Shown piece after piece: positions 1 to 6,507 of a DNA stretch of 9,861 nucleotides (positions within the stretch are counted from its first letter, which is position 1; every line of letters begins with the position of its first letter). The position numbers and the translations under genes were made by a program. Source of the DNA: Leptospira_B sp964571605 (GTDB lineage Bacteria > Spirochaetota > Leptospiria > Leptospirales > Leptospiraceae); the NCBI GenBank assembly GCA_964571605.1, contig CAZNCS010000151.1, forward strand, positions 1-9,861. Direction: 5' to 3'. Below the pieces are notes generated by a model. The model saw only the letters and a program-made list of their open reading frames with translations. It was not told where the DNA came from and made no database searches.

Positions 1-279
1 TCCACTAGCGGTAGCAGTGTCGGTGATTTTATAGATCAACTCGCTGGGTTATTCCGCCATGATGTGACTGAAATTTTTAATACCAGAGACGATATTAATA
101 TTTTAGAAGTGTTGGAAGATATGCAGGCCATTATCCCTCAGAAAAAATGGGACGATGTGCTCAAAAAAGCGATCAAGAAGACCGGGGTCGTAGAAAAAGA
201 AAGAGCGTACAAGGAACTTACCGAACTTCTCACCTTCGAAGAAGAAAACGACGAAGAGGCCGAAGAAGTAGGCGTATAA
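1..279 (+). CDS. C-terminal end of an unrecognised acidic helical protein (5' partial)
   Basis: The reading frame is open from the first base of the window, so the gene starts outside and only its last 92 codons are visible. A GTG at 64 could serve as a start, but the frame upstream stays open and reads as ordinary coding sequence (a Ser/Gly-rich stretch, then DFIDQLAGLF), so I treat the gene as truncated by the window edge. The visible part is helical and charged, with WDDVLKKAIKK and ERAYKELTELL, and ends in a very acidic tail (EEENDEEAEEVGV). No signal peptide, membrane segment or catalytic motif is present. I do not recognise the family. A stem-loop lies 17 bases after the stop and could end its transcript. 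Confidence is high that this is coding and low on function. Confidence 0.7.
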   Translation, partial: STSGSSVGDFIDQLAGLFRHDVTEIFNTRDDINILEVLEDMQAIIPQKKWDDVLKKAIKKTGVVEKERAYKELTELLTFEEENDEEAEEVGV

Positions 280-295
280 TTCACTCTTTGTTCCA

Positions 296-320
296 CCGGC
301 TCTTGAATTCCAAGAGCTGG
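296..320 (+). terminator. Stem-loop just after the first gene, possible terminator
   Basis: CCGGCTCTTG at 296-305 pairs with CAAGAGCTGG at 311-320 around a 5-base loop: ten pairs, one of them G-T. It sits 17 bases after the stop at 279, which suits transcript termination or 3'-end protection. No T-run follows on the plus strand, so it is not a textbook intrinsic terminator. Its 3' arm (AGCTGG, 315-320) can also pair with CCAGCT at 339-344, giving a competing hairpin. Confidence 0.45.
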
Positions 321-484
321 AAATGTATTAGATGCGCACCAGCTGCGAATTCCTTAACCCCCCCAACCTTTCCTTAAAACTATCAAATTTTTTTTACATC
401 CTTATACAGGCGGTCCGATCAGAGAGATTTGGGGACTATTGAATTGAATATAAAAATAGTATAGCTAGATGTTTCAGGATAATT

Positions 485-605
485 CGGTTCCTGAGTGATT
501 CGAGTATAGCGAGAATTGTATCGAAGGAACTTGGAAGAGTAGAATTTGACTTTAAGAGGTTCTCTCGATACGATCTTTGCTAACGCACAGATCACTCGAG
601 AACCG
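485..605. repeat. Imperfect 46/47-base inverted repeat around a 28-base centre
   Basis: The arm at 485-530 matches the reverse complement of the arm at 559-605 at about 33 of 47 aligned positions, with one single-base gap. The best blocks are CGGTTC, GAGTGAT, GTATCGA and GAAC. About six further positions could form G-U pairs in RNA. The similarity stops abruptly at both outer ends, and no clear target-site duplication is visible. As RNA it would make a long interrupted hairpin; as DNA it could be a degraded miniature inverted-repeat element. No transposase or coding sequence is associated with it. Confidence 0.6.
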
Positions 606-640
606 ATCTCTTCTCTTCTTTTAAAGAATCTGAAACCTAA

Positions 641-805
641 CTGTCAGATGCGATATTGCGCAACGACCTGCATTTTCTGGGCCGTCGGGAAGTTTTGGAT
701 TTGAAGAAGATAGGAAGAACTACAGAAGAAACGTTTGCGGAAATTCTGGAATTGAAAGGAGATCCTTATTCGGTCCTCCTGGATTATGGCGCGACTCTCA
801 AATAA
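641..805 (+). pseudogene. Short coding-like remnant, no credible start
   Basis: Right after an in-frame stop at 638-640, 54 codons run open to a TAA at 803-805. The translation looks like real helical protein: LGRREVLDLKKIGRTTEETF, then ILELKGDPYSVLLDYG. There is no ATG with a ribosome site. The only early candidate is a TTG without a Shine-Dalgarno sequence. A different frame upstream (543-640) is also open and ends ISSLLLKNLKPN, so a frameshift near 640 could have split one gene, but that upstream frame also runs through an arm of the inverted repeat, which weakens the idea. I do not recognise the family. Confidence 0.35.
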
Positions 806-807
806 TA

Positions 808-838
808 TCCAAGAAGGGGTTTTACCCCGCCTCTTGGA
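808..838 (-). terminator. Hairpin terminator for the RRM gene
   Basis: TCCAAGA at 808-814 pairs with TCTTGGA at 832-838. Inside, GGGG pairs with CCCC around a TTTTA loop, with a small asymmetric bulge between the two stems. The hairpin lies 15 bases past the stop of the minus-strand RRM gene. In that direction it is followed by a T-rich TATTATTT, so it most likely ends that transcript. It also lies just after the plus-strand remnant and could work from both sides. Confidence 0.6.
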
Positions 839-853
839 ATTATCCCTAAAAGA

Positions 854-1111
854 TTAATGTCTTCTAGGTTTGTTGAACGTTTGTGGTTTTGCGATATCGA
901 TATTCAAAGTTCTACCTTTGAACTCGGTTCCGTTTAGGCTATTTTTTGCGTTAACGGCTTGCTCTTCGCTAGCCATTTCAACAAAGCCAAAACCTTTTCC
1001 TTCAATTACTTTCACGTAAGAGACTTCCCCATAATTGGAGAATAATTCGTTGATGTCGGACTGACCGACGGAGTAATTAAGATTTCCTACAAAAAGTTTG
1101 CGATTCTGCAT
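854..1111 (-). CDS. Single-RRM RNA-binding protein
   Basis: An 85-residue protein that is essentially one RNA recognition motif. RNP2 is LFVGNL (residues 6-11) and RNP1 is KGFGFVEM (39-46). These carry the aromatic residues that stack on RNA bases in this family. The spacing between the motifs fits the usual beta-alpha-beta-beta-alpha-beta fold, and a short basic tail (KPRRH) follows. Small RRM proteins of this type occur in cyanobacteria, spirochaetes and other bacteria and probably act as cytoplasmic RNA chaperones, often cold-responsive; the target here is unknown. The ATG has a good ribosome site, GAGGAAA, two bases upstream of it. The gene appears to be single: it has its own downstream hairpin, and the nearest minus-strand gene upstream ends 361 bases away. 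Confidence 0.93.
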   Translation of the reverse strand: MQNRKLFVGNLNYSVGQSDINELFSNYGEVSYVKVIEGKGFGFVEMASEEQAVNAKNSLNGTEFKGRTLNIDIAKPQTFNKPRRH

Positions 1112-1113
1112 GC

Positions 1114-1120
1114 TTTCCTC
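1114..1120 (-). promoter_or_regulatory. Ribosome binding site of the RRM gene
   Basis: On the minus strand GAGGAAA precedes the ATG at 1111 by two bases (core GAGG about five bases away). It supports the chosen start and is one of the clearest Shine-Dalgarno sequences in the window. Confidence 0.6.
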
Positions 1121-1153
1121 GAACTAAATTTTTAGGCAGCCTGGACTTCGCAA

Positions 1154-1309
1154 ATGAGAACTCAATACGCCCTCAAAAAAGACAGTTCTCTAGAGAATGG
1201 CGGGATTGATTTAAACGACCTTAGATTCGGTGCAAAGGTTCGCTTGGTAAACCAAGACGATTTTGACGATTCTAACGATGCTAGTACTTTGACACGTGCG
1301 GATTTCTGA
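1154..1309 (+). pseudogene. Possible 51-residue small protein or gene fragment
   Basis: An ATG at 1154 opens 51 codons ending in TGA at 1307-1309. The product is acidic towards its end: DLRFGAKVRLV, then QDDFDDSNDAS. The composition looks more protein-like than random, but there is no Shine-Dalgarno sequence, no recognised domain and no operon partner. The frame is open for only six more codons upstream, to a stop at 1133-1135. The FGAKVRLV piece faintly recalls the start of a GreA/GreB-type C-terminal domain, which would make this a fragment; that is a guess. It may equally be chance. Confidence 0.25.
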
Positions 1310-1472
1310 ACAGCGGACCTACAATACGACCATCATAATTCTTTTATAAGAAGAATCAAGTCGAAGAAATTTTTTATGCCCCAAACAACAGTAAAAATGT
1401 GTAAAATTCTTCTTTTATTTCCGTTTTCTCGGTGAATCAGCGGAGAAAGATCCGGTTTCCCCGATTTCAAAA

Positions 1473-2726
1473 TTACCAAACGATGAATTGTAGCGGTTTC
1501 GAGATAACTGCCAGTTTTACGAAAAAGAGAACCAAGACCAAACCGCATAGACCTAAGTACGGCCACACCGGTAAATTCTCGTCTTCCGCATGCCAAAGAA
1601 GCAAAATCGGAACGGTTACCGTGAACATTCTGGAGACATTTTCATAGGTCGCCCAATAGAGAACGTAACCTCCCGCAAAAACGGTAAAAATTGCGATCCC
1701 GAATCCCAGTCGAAACGGAAAACCCAATTTGATTCTTCCTCGAAGCAGTAAAAAAAGACCGGTGAGCAAAAGTACAAGAAGAGGAAAACGAGAGAACTTC
1801 TTGGCTAATCCCCGAAATCCTCCGCTATCAGCTGTTTGGAAGTTTAAGAAGGAATCTCGGATTTCTCCCAAATACCCCAGAATCCCTCCCAAAGGATCGA
1901 AAAATTGACCGAGGCCAGCGGGAGTCCAATTCGGGAATTGGGTTCTAAGATACAAGCTCCAAAGACCTGGGAGGAGAAGTACGGATCCGATCCAGAGAGT
2001 TTTTCTCCATTCTTTCCTATAGATGGCCTCTAATCCGAGGGGAAATAATAGAAACAGGGATTGTTCTTTGGTGAGAACGGACAAACCGCCTAAGAGGGAG
2101 AAGAGTAGGAATTTTTCTTTTTTATAAGCCCAGTAAGATAAAACAAGCAATCCGACCATAACTGCATCTGAGACTAGAAGAATATAACTTCCGAGGGTAA
2201 ACGGTGATAGTAGGTAAAATGCTGCTAAAAATTTTTTTCCTTCGGGAAGAAGGTTCCGGAACGCTAAATAGGAACCGGCCAAAAGAGCCAGATTCAAAAA
2301 GTACATCCCAAATACGGTTCCCAAAGGTCCTACCCATCCGAAAGGAGAAACGAGCAATGGATAACCGATTCTAGGAGCCCGAAAACTGGTTTCAAATCCT
2401 TTGGGCCAGTCCAGGCTGAAATTGGATAACATTCTGGAATAATAATAAAAGATCTGCCCGTCGTAACCGGCTCCCAAATTCCCTTCCTCTCCTAAAAATA
2501 CGATGGCGCCTTTTGGAGTTTCTTCCGCATTTTGTTTTACGAATTCTTTTCCAAAATTGATTTGGGAGCTTGGGTTCCAGCCGTATTTTTTCCAAACGAG
2601 CAAAGAAGCGGTTAAATAGATAAGAAAGAAAATGGCATACGTTTTATTCTTATCTTCCAGATGCCGTACAAGTCCTTTTGTGGCGGATACAGAGAAAGAT
2701 AAAAAATTACTGAAAATGTTTTGCAT
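1473..2726 (-). CDS. Multi-pass membrane protein, GT-C glycosyltransferase-like (surface glycopolymer type)
   Basis: A 417-residue protein with a membrane segment near residues 30-45 and many more hydrophobic helices from about 130 to the end. After the first helix comes a soluble loop with YDGQ (88-91), then FYYYSRM and RIGYPLL (119-125). YDGQ-FYY followed by an R-IGYPLL block is the pattern I associate with the AZOBR_p60025-type cell-surface glycopolymer formation proteins, a GT-C-like group using lipid-linked sugars; that match is from memory. The protein would sit in the inner membrane and act on envelope glycan. It starts 12 bases after the stop of the SGNH-like gene without a clear Shine-Dalgarno sequence, so it is probably translated by coupling. 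It is the last gene of the operon. Its donor and acceptor cannot be told from sequence. Confidence 0.75.
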   Translation of the reverse strand: MQNIFSNFLSFSVSATKGLVRHLEDKNKTYAIFFLIYLTASLLVWKKYGWNPSSQINFGKEFVKQNAEETPKGAIVFLGEEGNLGAGYDGQIFYYYSRMLSNFSLDWPKGFETSFRAPRIGYPLLVSPFGWVGPLGTVFGMYFLNLALLAGSYLAFRNLLPEGKKFLAAFYLLSPFTLGSYILLVSDAVMVGLLVLSYWAYKKEKFLLFSLLGGLSVLTKEQSLFLLFPLGLEAIYRKEWRKTLWIGSVLLLPGLWSLYLRTQFPNWTPAGLGQFFDPLGGILGYLGEIRDSFLNFQTADSGGFRGLAKKFSRFPLLVLLLTGLFLLLRGRIKLGFPFRLGFGIAIFTVFAGGYVLYWATYENVSRMFTVTVPILLLWHAEDENLPVWPYLGLCGLVLVLFFVKLAVISKPLQFIVW

Positions 2727-2738
2727 GAAAAATCAGGT

Positions 2739-4337
2739 TTAATTTTCGGATTTTAGAACTTCGGAGATCCATCCGGAATAGAGATCACTCGCTTTTTCGG
2801 AGGCCTCGTATGTCAAATGGTGAGGATCGAAAAAATCTTTTTTATTATTAAAATTGGGAGCTGCGTTTTGAAAGTGATATCTTTCTTTTCCCAAATTTTC
2901 CAAAAATGAAACGTATCCCAGATACCAAGGGCTTTGTTTGTATACTTCACTTTCGATCGGATTTTCGGGAGAATTTACTACGATTACCTGAACTCCATTT
3001 TCTCCCAAATATCGAATCGTTTTTTGGAGATATTCCGTTTCAGACCAGCCGAAAAAGGAAGGAGAAGACGCCAATTTTAGTTTGGCCATTCTTAATGTAA
3101 CTAGACGGGACATCGAAACTCCCGTTTTATAACCGTAAATTCTTTCCTTATAATCGCGATCGTAGGTAGGATCGTCCAATTTGGCAATCCTAGAATCGTC
3201 TAGTCCCGGGATTCTCAAATATGCAATATTCTTTCGAATTTCTTTTCTACAGAAATTTTGAGAAAGTCGGATCCCATAAATTTCCTCCGTTCCGAAAAGT
3301 CTGGAATCTACTTGGTTGGAAGAAATTTGTTTATCGGTTTGGAATTTTAGCTCTGGTTTTGGGGAATTTCCGGGAAATTCTAATCGAATATTATGCCATC
3401 CGGATTTGGGAAAAGTTTTATCGAATAGAACGTCTCCACCGGAGTTTTTGATTTTTAAATTCGTATTTTTTTCCTGAAAGAATACGCTTTCTTGTAAGAC
3501 TCCGTTTTTCAGTTCGCAATCGATTGTGAATTCGGGTTTTGCCCAACCTCTTAAGTAAATCCCCTCTTTCGGTTGGATCCCTGTATAATAATGATATGAT
3601 CTTCCGCTACGAAGATGGTTTTCTATCATCGCGTCGAATGGGTCGTATAGAAAACTTCTGTATCTTACCACCAGAAAAAATGACCTGGAAAGTAAGGATA
3701 AGACTGCAGATTTCCCTACTTTTAAAATAGAAGAGAATTTTTCATACAAATACTGGCCCGGGTAGATCATACGATTTTGGTGTCGTATTTTAGAGGAGAC
3801 TTGGACCAGTTTTTCCTCGGAGTATTCGATTTTTCCGGGATCTAATATTTCCTTTTCTTGAAAGAAGATATTTTTCTCGTATTGTTCCTTTCTTTTTTTC
3901 TCCTCTTCGGAGGAGATCAAAAAATCCAACTGAAGATCCGCCGGATTCAAAACATAAAATACTAATTTCGGTTTTTTGGAAATAATATCTTCTTTGTAAC
4001 GGTATAAGTCGGAAGGAGTGAGTGCGGGATGGGCGTAAAATTCGGTTCTGATATTTTCTTTCTCAGATCGAGTGTTAAAATATTCGTTCATTCTTTCCGG
4101 AAGTTCGGAATACAAAGCCACACTGCTTCCCACAAGAAGAACTCCTTTTTCTTGGGAAGAAAAACGAATCTTATCTCTTTTTTCTAAAAAATTGTACCAA
4201 GGAGAAGTATCCCATTCCATCTCGTTAGGGACTTCGAATAAAACATTCGGGAGAAGTATTCTATCTAGTAGGACAAAAATCCCGAGTAATAAAATACTTA
4301 AAATAACTACGCGCGATTTAACGGATTTTTCTTTCAT
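2739..4337 (-). CDS. Membrane-anchored SGNH hydrolase-like protein
   Basis: With the ATG at 4337 the protein has 532 residues. A basic start (MKEKSVKSR) is followed by one hydrophobic helix (about 9-26), so the bulk should lie in the periplasm. GVLLVGSSVALYSE (65-78) resembles SGNH block I, with Ser71 or Ser72 as nucleophile. Near the end, DPHH (504-507) fits the Asp-x-x-His of block V, the other catalytic pair. Such proteins (DltD, AlgX/AlgJ-like and the Leptospira DUF1574 group) usually work on O-acyl groups of envelope glycans, often with an MBOAT partner; none is visible here. The middle (about 250-370) looks like beta-rich insert sequence. A GTG at 4367 in the same frame is a possible longer start, but it adds residues ahead of the basic signal anchor. 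The ATG overlaps the fur-family gene by 20 bases, which implies coupling. Confidence 0.72.
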   Translation of the reverse strand: MKEKSVKSRVVILSILLLGIFVLLDRILLPNVLFEVPNEMEWDTSPWYNFLEKRDKIRFSSQEKGVLLVGSSVALYSELPERMNEYFNTRSEKENIRTEFYAHPALTPSDLYRYKEDIISKKPKLVFYVLNPADLQLDFLISSEEEKKRKEQYEKNIFFQEKEILDPGKIEYSEEKLVQVSSKIRHQNRMIYPGQYLYEKFSSILKVGKSAVLSLLSRSFFLVVRYRSFLYDPFDAMIENHLRSGRSYHYYTGIQPKEGIYLRGWAKPEFTIDCELKNGVLQESVFFQEKNTNLKIKNSGGDVLFDKTFPKSGWHNIRLEFPGNSPKPELKFQTDKQISSNQVDSRLFGTEEIYGIRLSQNFCRKEIRKNIAYLRIPGLDDSRIAKLDDPTYDRDYKERIYGYKTGVSMSRLVTLRMAKLKLASSPSFFGWSETEYLQKTIRYLGENGVQVIVVNSPENPIESEVYKQSPWYLGYVSFLENLGKERYHFQNAAPNFNNKKDFFDPHHLTYEASEKASDLYSGWISEVLKSEN

Positions 4338-4731
4338 TTTTGGAATTATTACACTCAGAACAAACACCGTATAAAATAATCTCGTGAGAGTCTATAGTGA
4401 AACCTTTCGGAAGATTTTCTATGGGAAAAGGACAAAGGCCTACGTCGAAAACCCGATCGCAAACTTTACAGTGAAAATGGTGATGATGATCTAAATGACT
4501 GGTTTCAAATCGGGAGGACTCACCCGGCAATTGGATTTCGTGAATATGTCCGGAATCCAGAAGAAGGTTTACCGCCCGGTAGACTGTCGCAATCCCGATG
4601 TTCTGAATAGAACGTTTCGAGATATCATGGATTTCTTTTACGGAAAGAGGTCCTTTGGCGTCTTGGATGACCCTTAGGATTTCCCCTTTTTGTTTTGTGT
4701 TTCGGGATGCAGATTTTTTATCTTCGTCCAT
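4318..4731 (-). CDS. Fur/PerR-family metal-dependent repressor, divergent metal site
   Basis: A 137-residue protein of normal Fur length. The winged helix includes IGIATVYRAVNLLLDSG (45-61), the usual recognition helix. The dimerisation half holds RFE (74-76), DHHHHFHC (81-88) and CKVC (88-91), and CSEC (124-127) near the end, so the four-Cys structural zinc site is complete. Aligned by eye to Bacillus PerR, H83 and H85 match H91 and H93, D96 matches the peroxide-tuning D104, and E76 replaces D85. The position of PerR H37/Fur H33 falls on Gly27 or Pro28, so the DNA-binding-domain His ligand is missing. Its role as iron, zinc or peroxide sensor is therefore open. It is first in a three-gene operon and divergent from the LRR gene. 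The upstream region has two dyads that could be its own operators. Confidence 0.93.
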   Translation of the reverse strand: MDEDKKSASRNTKQKGEILRVIQDAKGPLSVKEIHDISKRSIQNIGIATVYRAVNLLLDSGHIHEIQLPGESSRFETSHLDHHHHFHCKVCDRVFDVGLCPFPIENLPKGFTIDSHEIILYGVCSECNNSKNERKIR

Positions 4732-4751
4732 CCAGGAATCCGAGTAATTTA

Positions 4752-4778
4752 GATCGGTGAATCCGGTCTGATTCGATC
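4752..4778. promoter_or_regulatory. Dyad upstream of the fur-family gene, candidate operator
   Basis: GAATC (4759-4763) and GATTC (4770-4774) form an inverted repeat with a 6-base centre, flanked by GATC on both sides with a 3-base offset. It lies 21 to 47 bases before the start at 4731, where an autoregulatory site is expected. It does not match the classic Fur or PerR box. Confidence 0.25.
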
Positions 4779-4789
4779 CTGCGATATAA

Positions 4790-4800
4790 ACTAGACTAGT
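4790..4800. promoter_or_regulatory. 11-base palindrome with an overlapping perfect -35-like hexamer
   Basis: ACTAGACTAGT is a perfect palindrome around a single central base. On the minus strand TTGACA (4800-4805) abuts and overlaps it by one base and matches the sigma-70 -35 consensus for the fur-family gene. The best TATATC -10 (4783-4788) is only 11 bases away, too close for a normal promoter, so the promoter call is weak. A repressor bound at the palindrome would cover the promoter. Confidence 0.3.
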
Positions 4801-4920
4801 GTCAACCCCGATTCGAAAGGAAATCCAGGTCCAATACTTGGGAATAAAAATCCTCTCATTATCGAGTGTGAAAGAGATTTTATAGTTTTCCTTCCTAGGT
4901 TTTTTATTACTCTCGATTCT

Positions 4921-5628
4921 ATGAGGATATTACCTCTTCTTCTTCTATTTTTTTGGAATTGTTTGCAGACTTCCGATCTTCCTATGGTTCGAAACCAATC
5001 CGGAGATCTAATCGGTAGATATCCGAAAATTGTACGCTGGTTGGGTTTTCAGGAGATACCTGTTTGGAAAGATTTAGAAGTATTTTCCGAGCTCGAAATC
5101 ATAGAGTTCAACGTTAAAGACTTAAATTCTTTGCAGAAACTTCCCGATTTCCCAAAATTACGTTATATTAATATTTCCGAATCCAAGGTAAAAGATTTTT
5201 CTCCCTTCAGTCGGTTTCCCAAATTGGATACCGTTATTTTAAACGGGACTCCCGCAACCGATTCACAAATTAAAACGTTCGATGGTTGGAATCGACTCAC
5301 TCGATTGGAGATGGTGGATTCTAAAATCAGTAATTTGGATTTTATCGGACCGAGTTGCAGTCTGAAACATTTACATCTTAAGAACAGTTTGGTAAAAGAT
5401 TTACGACCTCTTTCTCAATGCAGGAATTTACAGGAACTTTATTTGCGCGGGACTTCCGTGAAGGACTTGAGTCCTTTGTACGGTTTATCTGGGATGATTC
5501 ATTTACAATTAGATGGAACCGATGTCTCCGACGAAGAGATTCGAAATATACGAATCAACCTGCCCTATCTCAAAATTATGCCTGGGCTTCGTAAAATTTT
5601 AAGTTCGGAAACTGGATTGCCGAATTAA
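4921..5628 (+). CDS. Leucine-rich-repeat lipoprotein
   Basis: A 235-residue protein. A very short signal peptide (MRILPLLLLFFWNC) puts the lipid-bearing Cys at 14, with Asn at -1, which spirochaete lipoboxes tolerate. From about residue 55 to 215 there are roughly six leucine-rich repeats of about 22 residues with the shape L--L-L--(S/T)-V-DL-PL, as in LQELYLRGTSVKDLSPL. This resembles internalin-type and other bacterial LRRs, which are protein-binding surfaces. The protein should be anchored in the outer or inner membrane and bind a partner; that partner is unknown. The upstream frame has no other start, and no Shine-Dalgarno sequence is visible before the ATG. The gene is divergent from the fur-family gene (189 bases apart) and convergent with the next gene. 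Confidence 0.85.
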   Translation: MRILPLLLLFFWNCLQTSDLPMVRNQSGDLIGRYPKIVRWLGFQEIPVWKDLEVFSELEIIEFNVKDLNSLQKLPDFPKLRYINISESKVKDFSPFSRFPKLDTVILNGTPATDSQIKTFDGWNRLTRLEMVDSKISNLDFIGPSCSLKHLHLKNSLVKDLRPLSQCRNLQELYLRGTSVKDLSPLYGLSGMIHLQLDGTDVSDEEIRNIRINLPYLKIMPGLRKILSSETGLPN

Positions 5629-5630
5629 AA

Positions 5631-6413
5631 TTATTCGTACGCTAGAGGGTTTACTGCATTCGGATTCGTATACAGTATAAAATCGCCGGGAGAAACTCCG
5701 GTTACCGGTTCCAGTTCTCCCGTTGTTTCGACGTTTTGGAAAGATTTCAAATCTAGTTTTTGTCCGTCGGGTTTTTCTAGATACCCTTTGGCGCCTTTCC
5801 GAACTCTAGAAAGTCTCATACCCCAAACGCTGGTTTTTTGGGTTTCGGTTTTTAATACGATCGCGGATACCTTATCCAAACTTCCCGATTTAGGTTTTTT
5901 TAGAAGAAGCCCGTCCTCTTCTCCTTCGGGTCCGGGCACTAGACGAATTTCATCGGCTCCCGCTTTCCAAAGTAAAAATTCAAAATGATCGCATTCGTAT
6001 GCTCTCGTTAAAGTCCAACGATCTCCCGCATTTTTACTCGTAAACATTCTACAAAGTTTGGGGCGGAATCTCAGAAATTTTCCGGAAACATCTTCGTTTA
6101 ATTTTCCTTCGAATCTTGTTTCTTCCCAGTTTTTAGAACCTGTCACTGTAAGTTGACTGATTAATAATTCCTGTTTGGTTTTTCGATTTAGATAAATTTG
6201 TCGGATATAAAAACCGACGGGGATTTGTTTAATTTCGGAAAAGTATTCTCCACTTTCGGGTAATGAAGCAAAAGCTGGGATTGACGGTCCGAGACCCGGT
6301 TCTCGTTTAAGTGGAGATTGACGAAATCCGCAATTATATCCCAACGAAAAAAGAAGAAGAATTGATAAAAATTTGGAAAAAAATTTCCAAGGAGTTGGAA
6401 TTTTATTGGCCAA
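5631..6413 (-). CDS. Unrecognised lipoprotein
   Basis: A 260-residue protein starting at TTG. The N-terminus is basic and hydrophobic (KFFSKFLSILLLFSLGYNC), with the lipid Cys at 28 and Asn at -1. The TTG start is backed by GGAG nine bases upstream (6423-6426). The mature part is beta-rich and has two further Cys (in KLCRMF and YECDHF) that could form a disulfide. It ends VSPGDFILYTNPNAVNP. I recognise no family; it looks lineage-restricted. Its stop is two bases from the stop of the convergent LRR gene. On the other side it is divergent from the metallopeptidase gene, with 94 bases between the two starts. It is exported and membrane-bound by inference. Confidence 0.75.
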   Translation of the reverse strand: MANKIPTPWKFFSKFLSILLLFSLGYNCGFRQSPLKREPGLGPSIPAFASLPESGEYFSEIKQIPVGFYIRQIYLNRKTKQELLISQLTVTGSKNWEETRFEGKLNEDVSGKFLRFRPKLCRMFTSKNAGDRWTLTRAYECDHFEFLLWKAGADEIRLVPGPEGEEDGLLLKKPKSGSLDKVSAIVLKTETQKTSVWGMRLSRVRKGAKGYLEKPDGQKLDLKSFQNVETTGELEPVTGVSPGDFILYTNPNAVNPLAYE

Positions 6414-6422
6414 TGCTTCTTG

Positions 6423-6426
6423 CTCC
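6423..6426 (-). promoter_or_regulatory. Ribosome binding site supporting the TTG start at 6413
   Basis: On the minus strand GGAG lies nine bases before the TTG at 6413-6411. No ATG or GTG exists nearby in frame ahead of the signal peptide, so this site fixes the start. Confidence 0.5.
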
Positions 6427-6507
6427 AGCTGGACTAACCGTCAGAATTGACCATAAGAGATCGATACTGAGCGGTAAAGCTAGTTTCGTTTCTCGGCACG
6501 AAGAGCA

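Larger units (their letters stand above)
280..853. other. 574-base region without an intact gene
   Basis: This stretch holds the stem-loop at 296-320, a run of seven C (358-364), a run of eight T (388-395), an imperfect inverted repeat (485-605), a short coding-like remnant (641-805) and a hairpin at 808-838. I see no intact gene of normal length and no tRNA cloverleaf. The AT-rich part at 435-470 contains TTGAAT and TATAGC elements that could be a promoter, but their spacing (15 bases) is poor and I do not call one. The mix of structure and coding debris suggests a degraded or formerly mobile segment. Confidence 0.5.
1112..1472. other. 361-base stretch between the RRM gene and the GT-C-like gene
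   Basis: The part next to 1111 should hold the promoter and leader of the RRM gene, but I see no convincing -35/-10 pair. The plus strand carries a possible 51-codon open frame (1154-1309), listed separately. At 1338-1356 there is an AT-rich inverted repeat, ATTCTT/AAGAAT, with a 7-base loop. A weak 6-pair stem at 1423-1448 (TTTCTC/GAGAAA) lies beyond the end of the minus-strand operon but has no following T-run, so no terminator is called there. Confidence 0.4.

Noticed and set aside
147..377. Arg-rich plus-strand frame overlapping the first gene
   Set aside because: It is a frame shadow of the AAG/GAA-rich coding sequence. Its Arg-Lys-rich content follows from reading those codons out of phase.
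1423..1448. TTTCTC/GAGAAA stem after the GT-C-like gene as a terminator
   Set aside because: It has only six pairs, a 14-base loop and no T-run on the minus strand, so it is not supported as a terminator.
4072..4374. Plus-strand open frame of 100 codons
   Set aside because: It is antisense to the N-terminus of the SGNH-like gene and has no ribosome site or domain.
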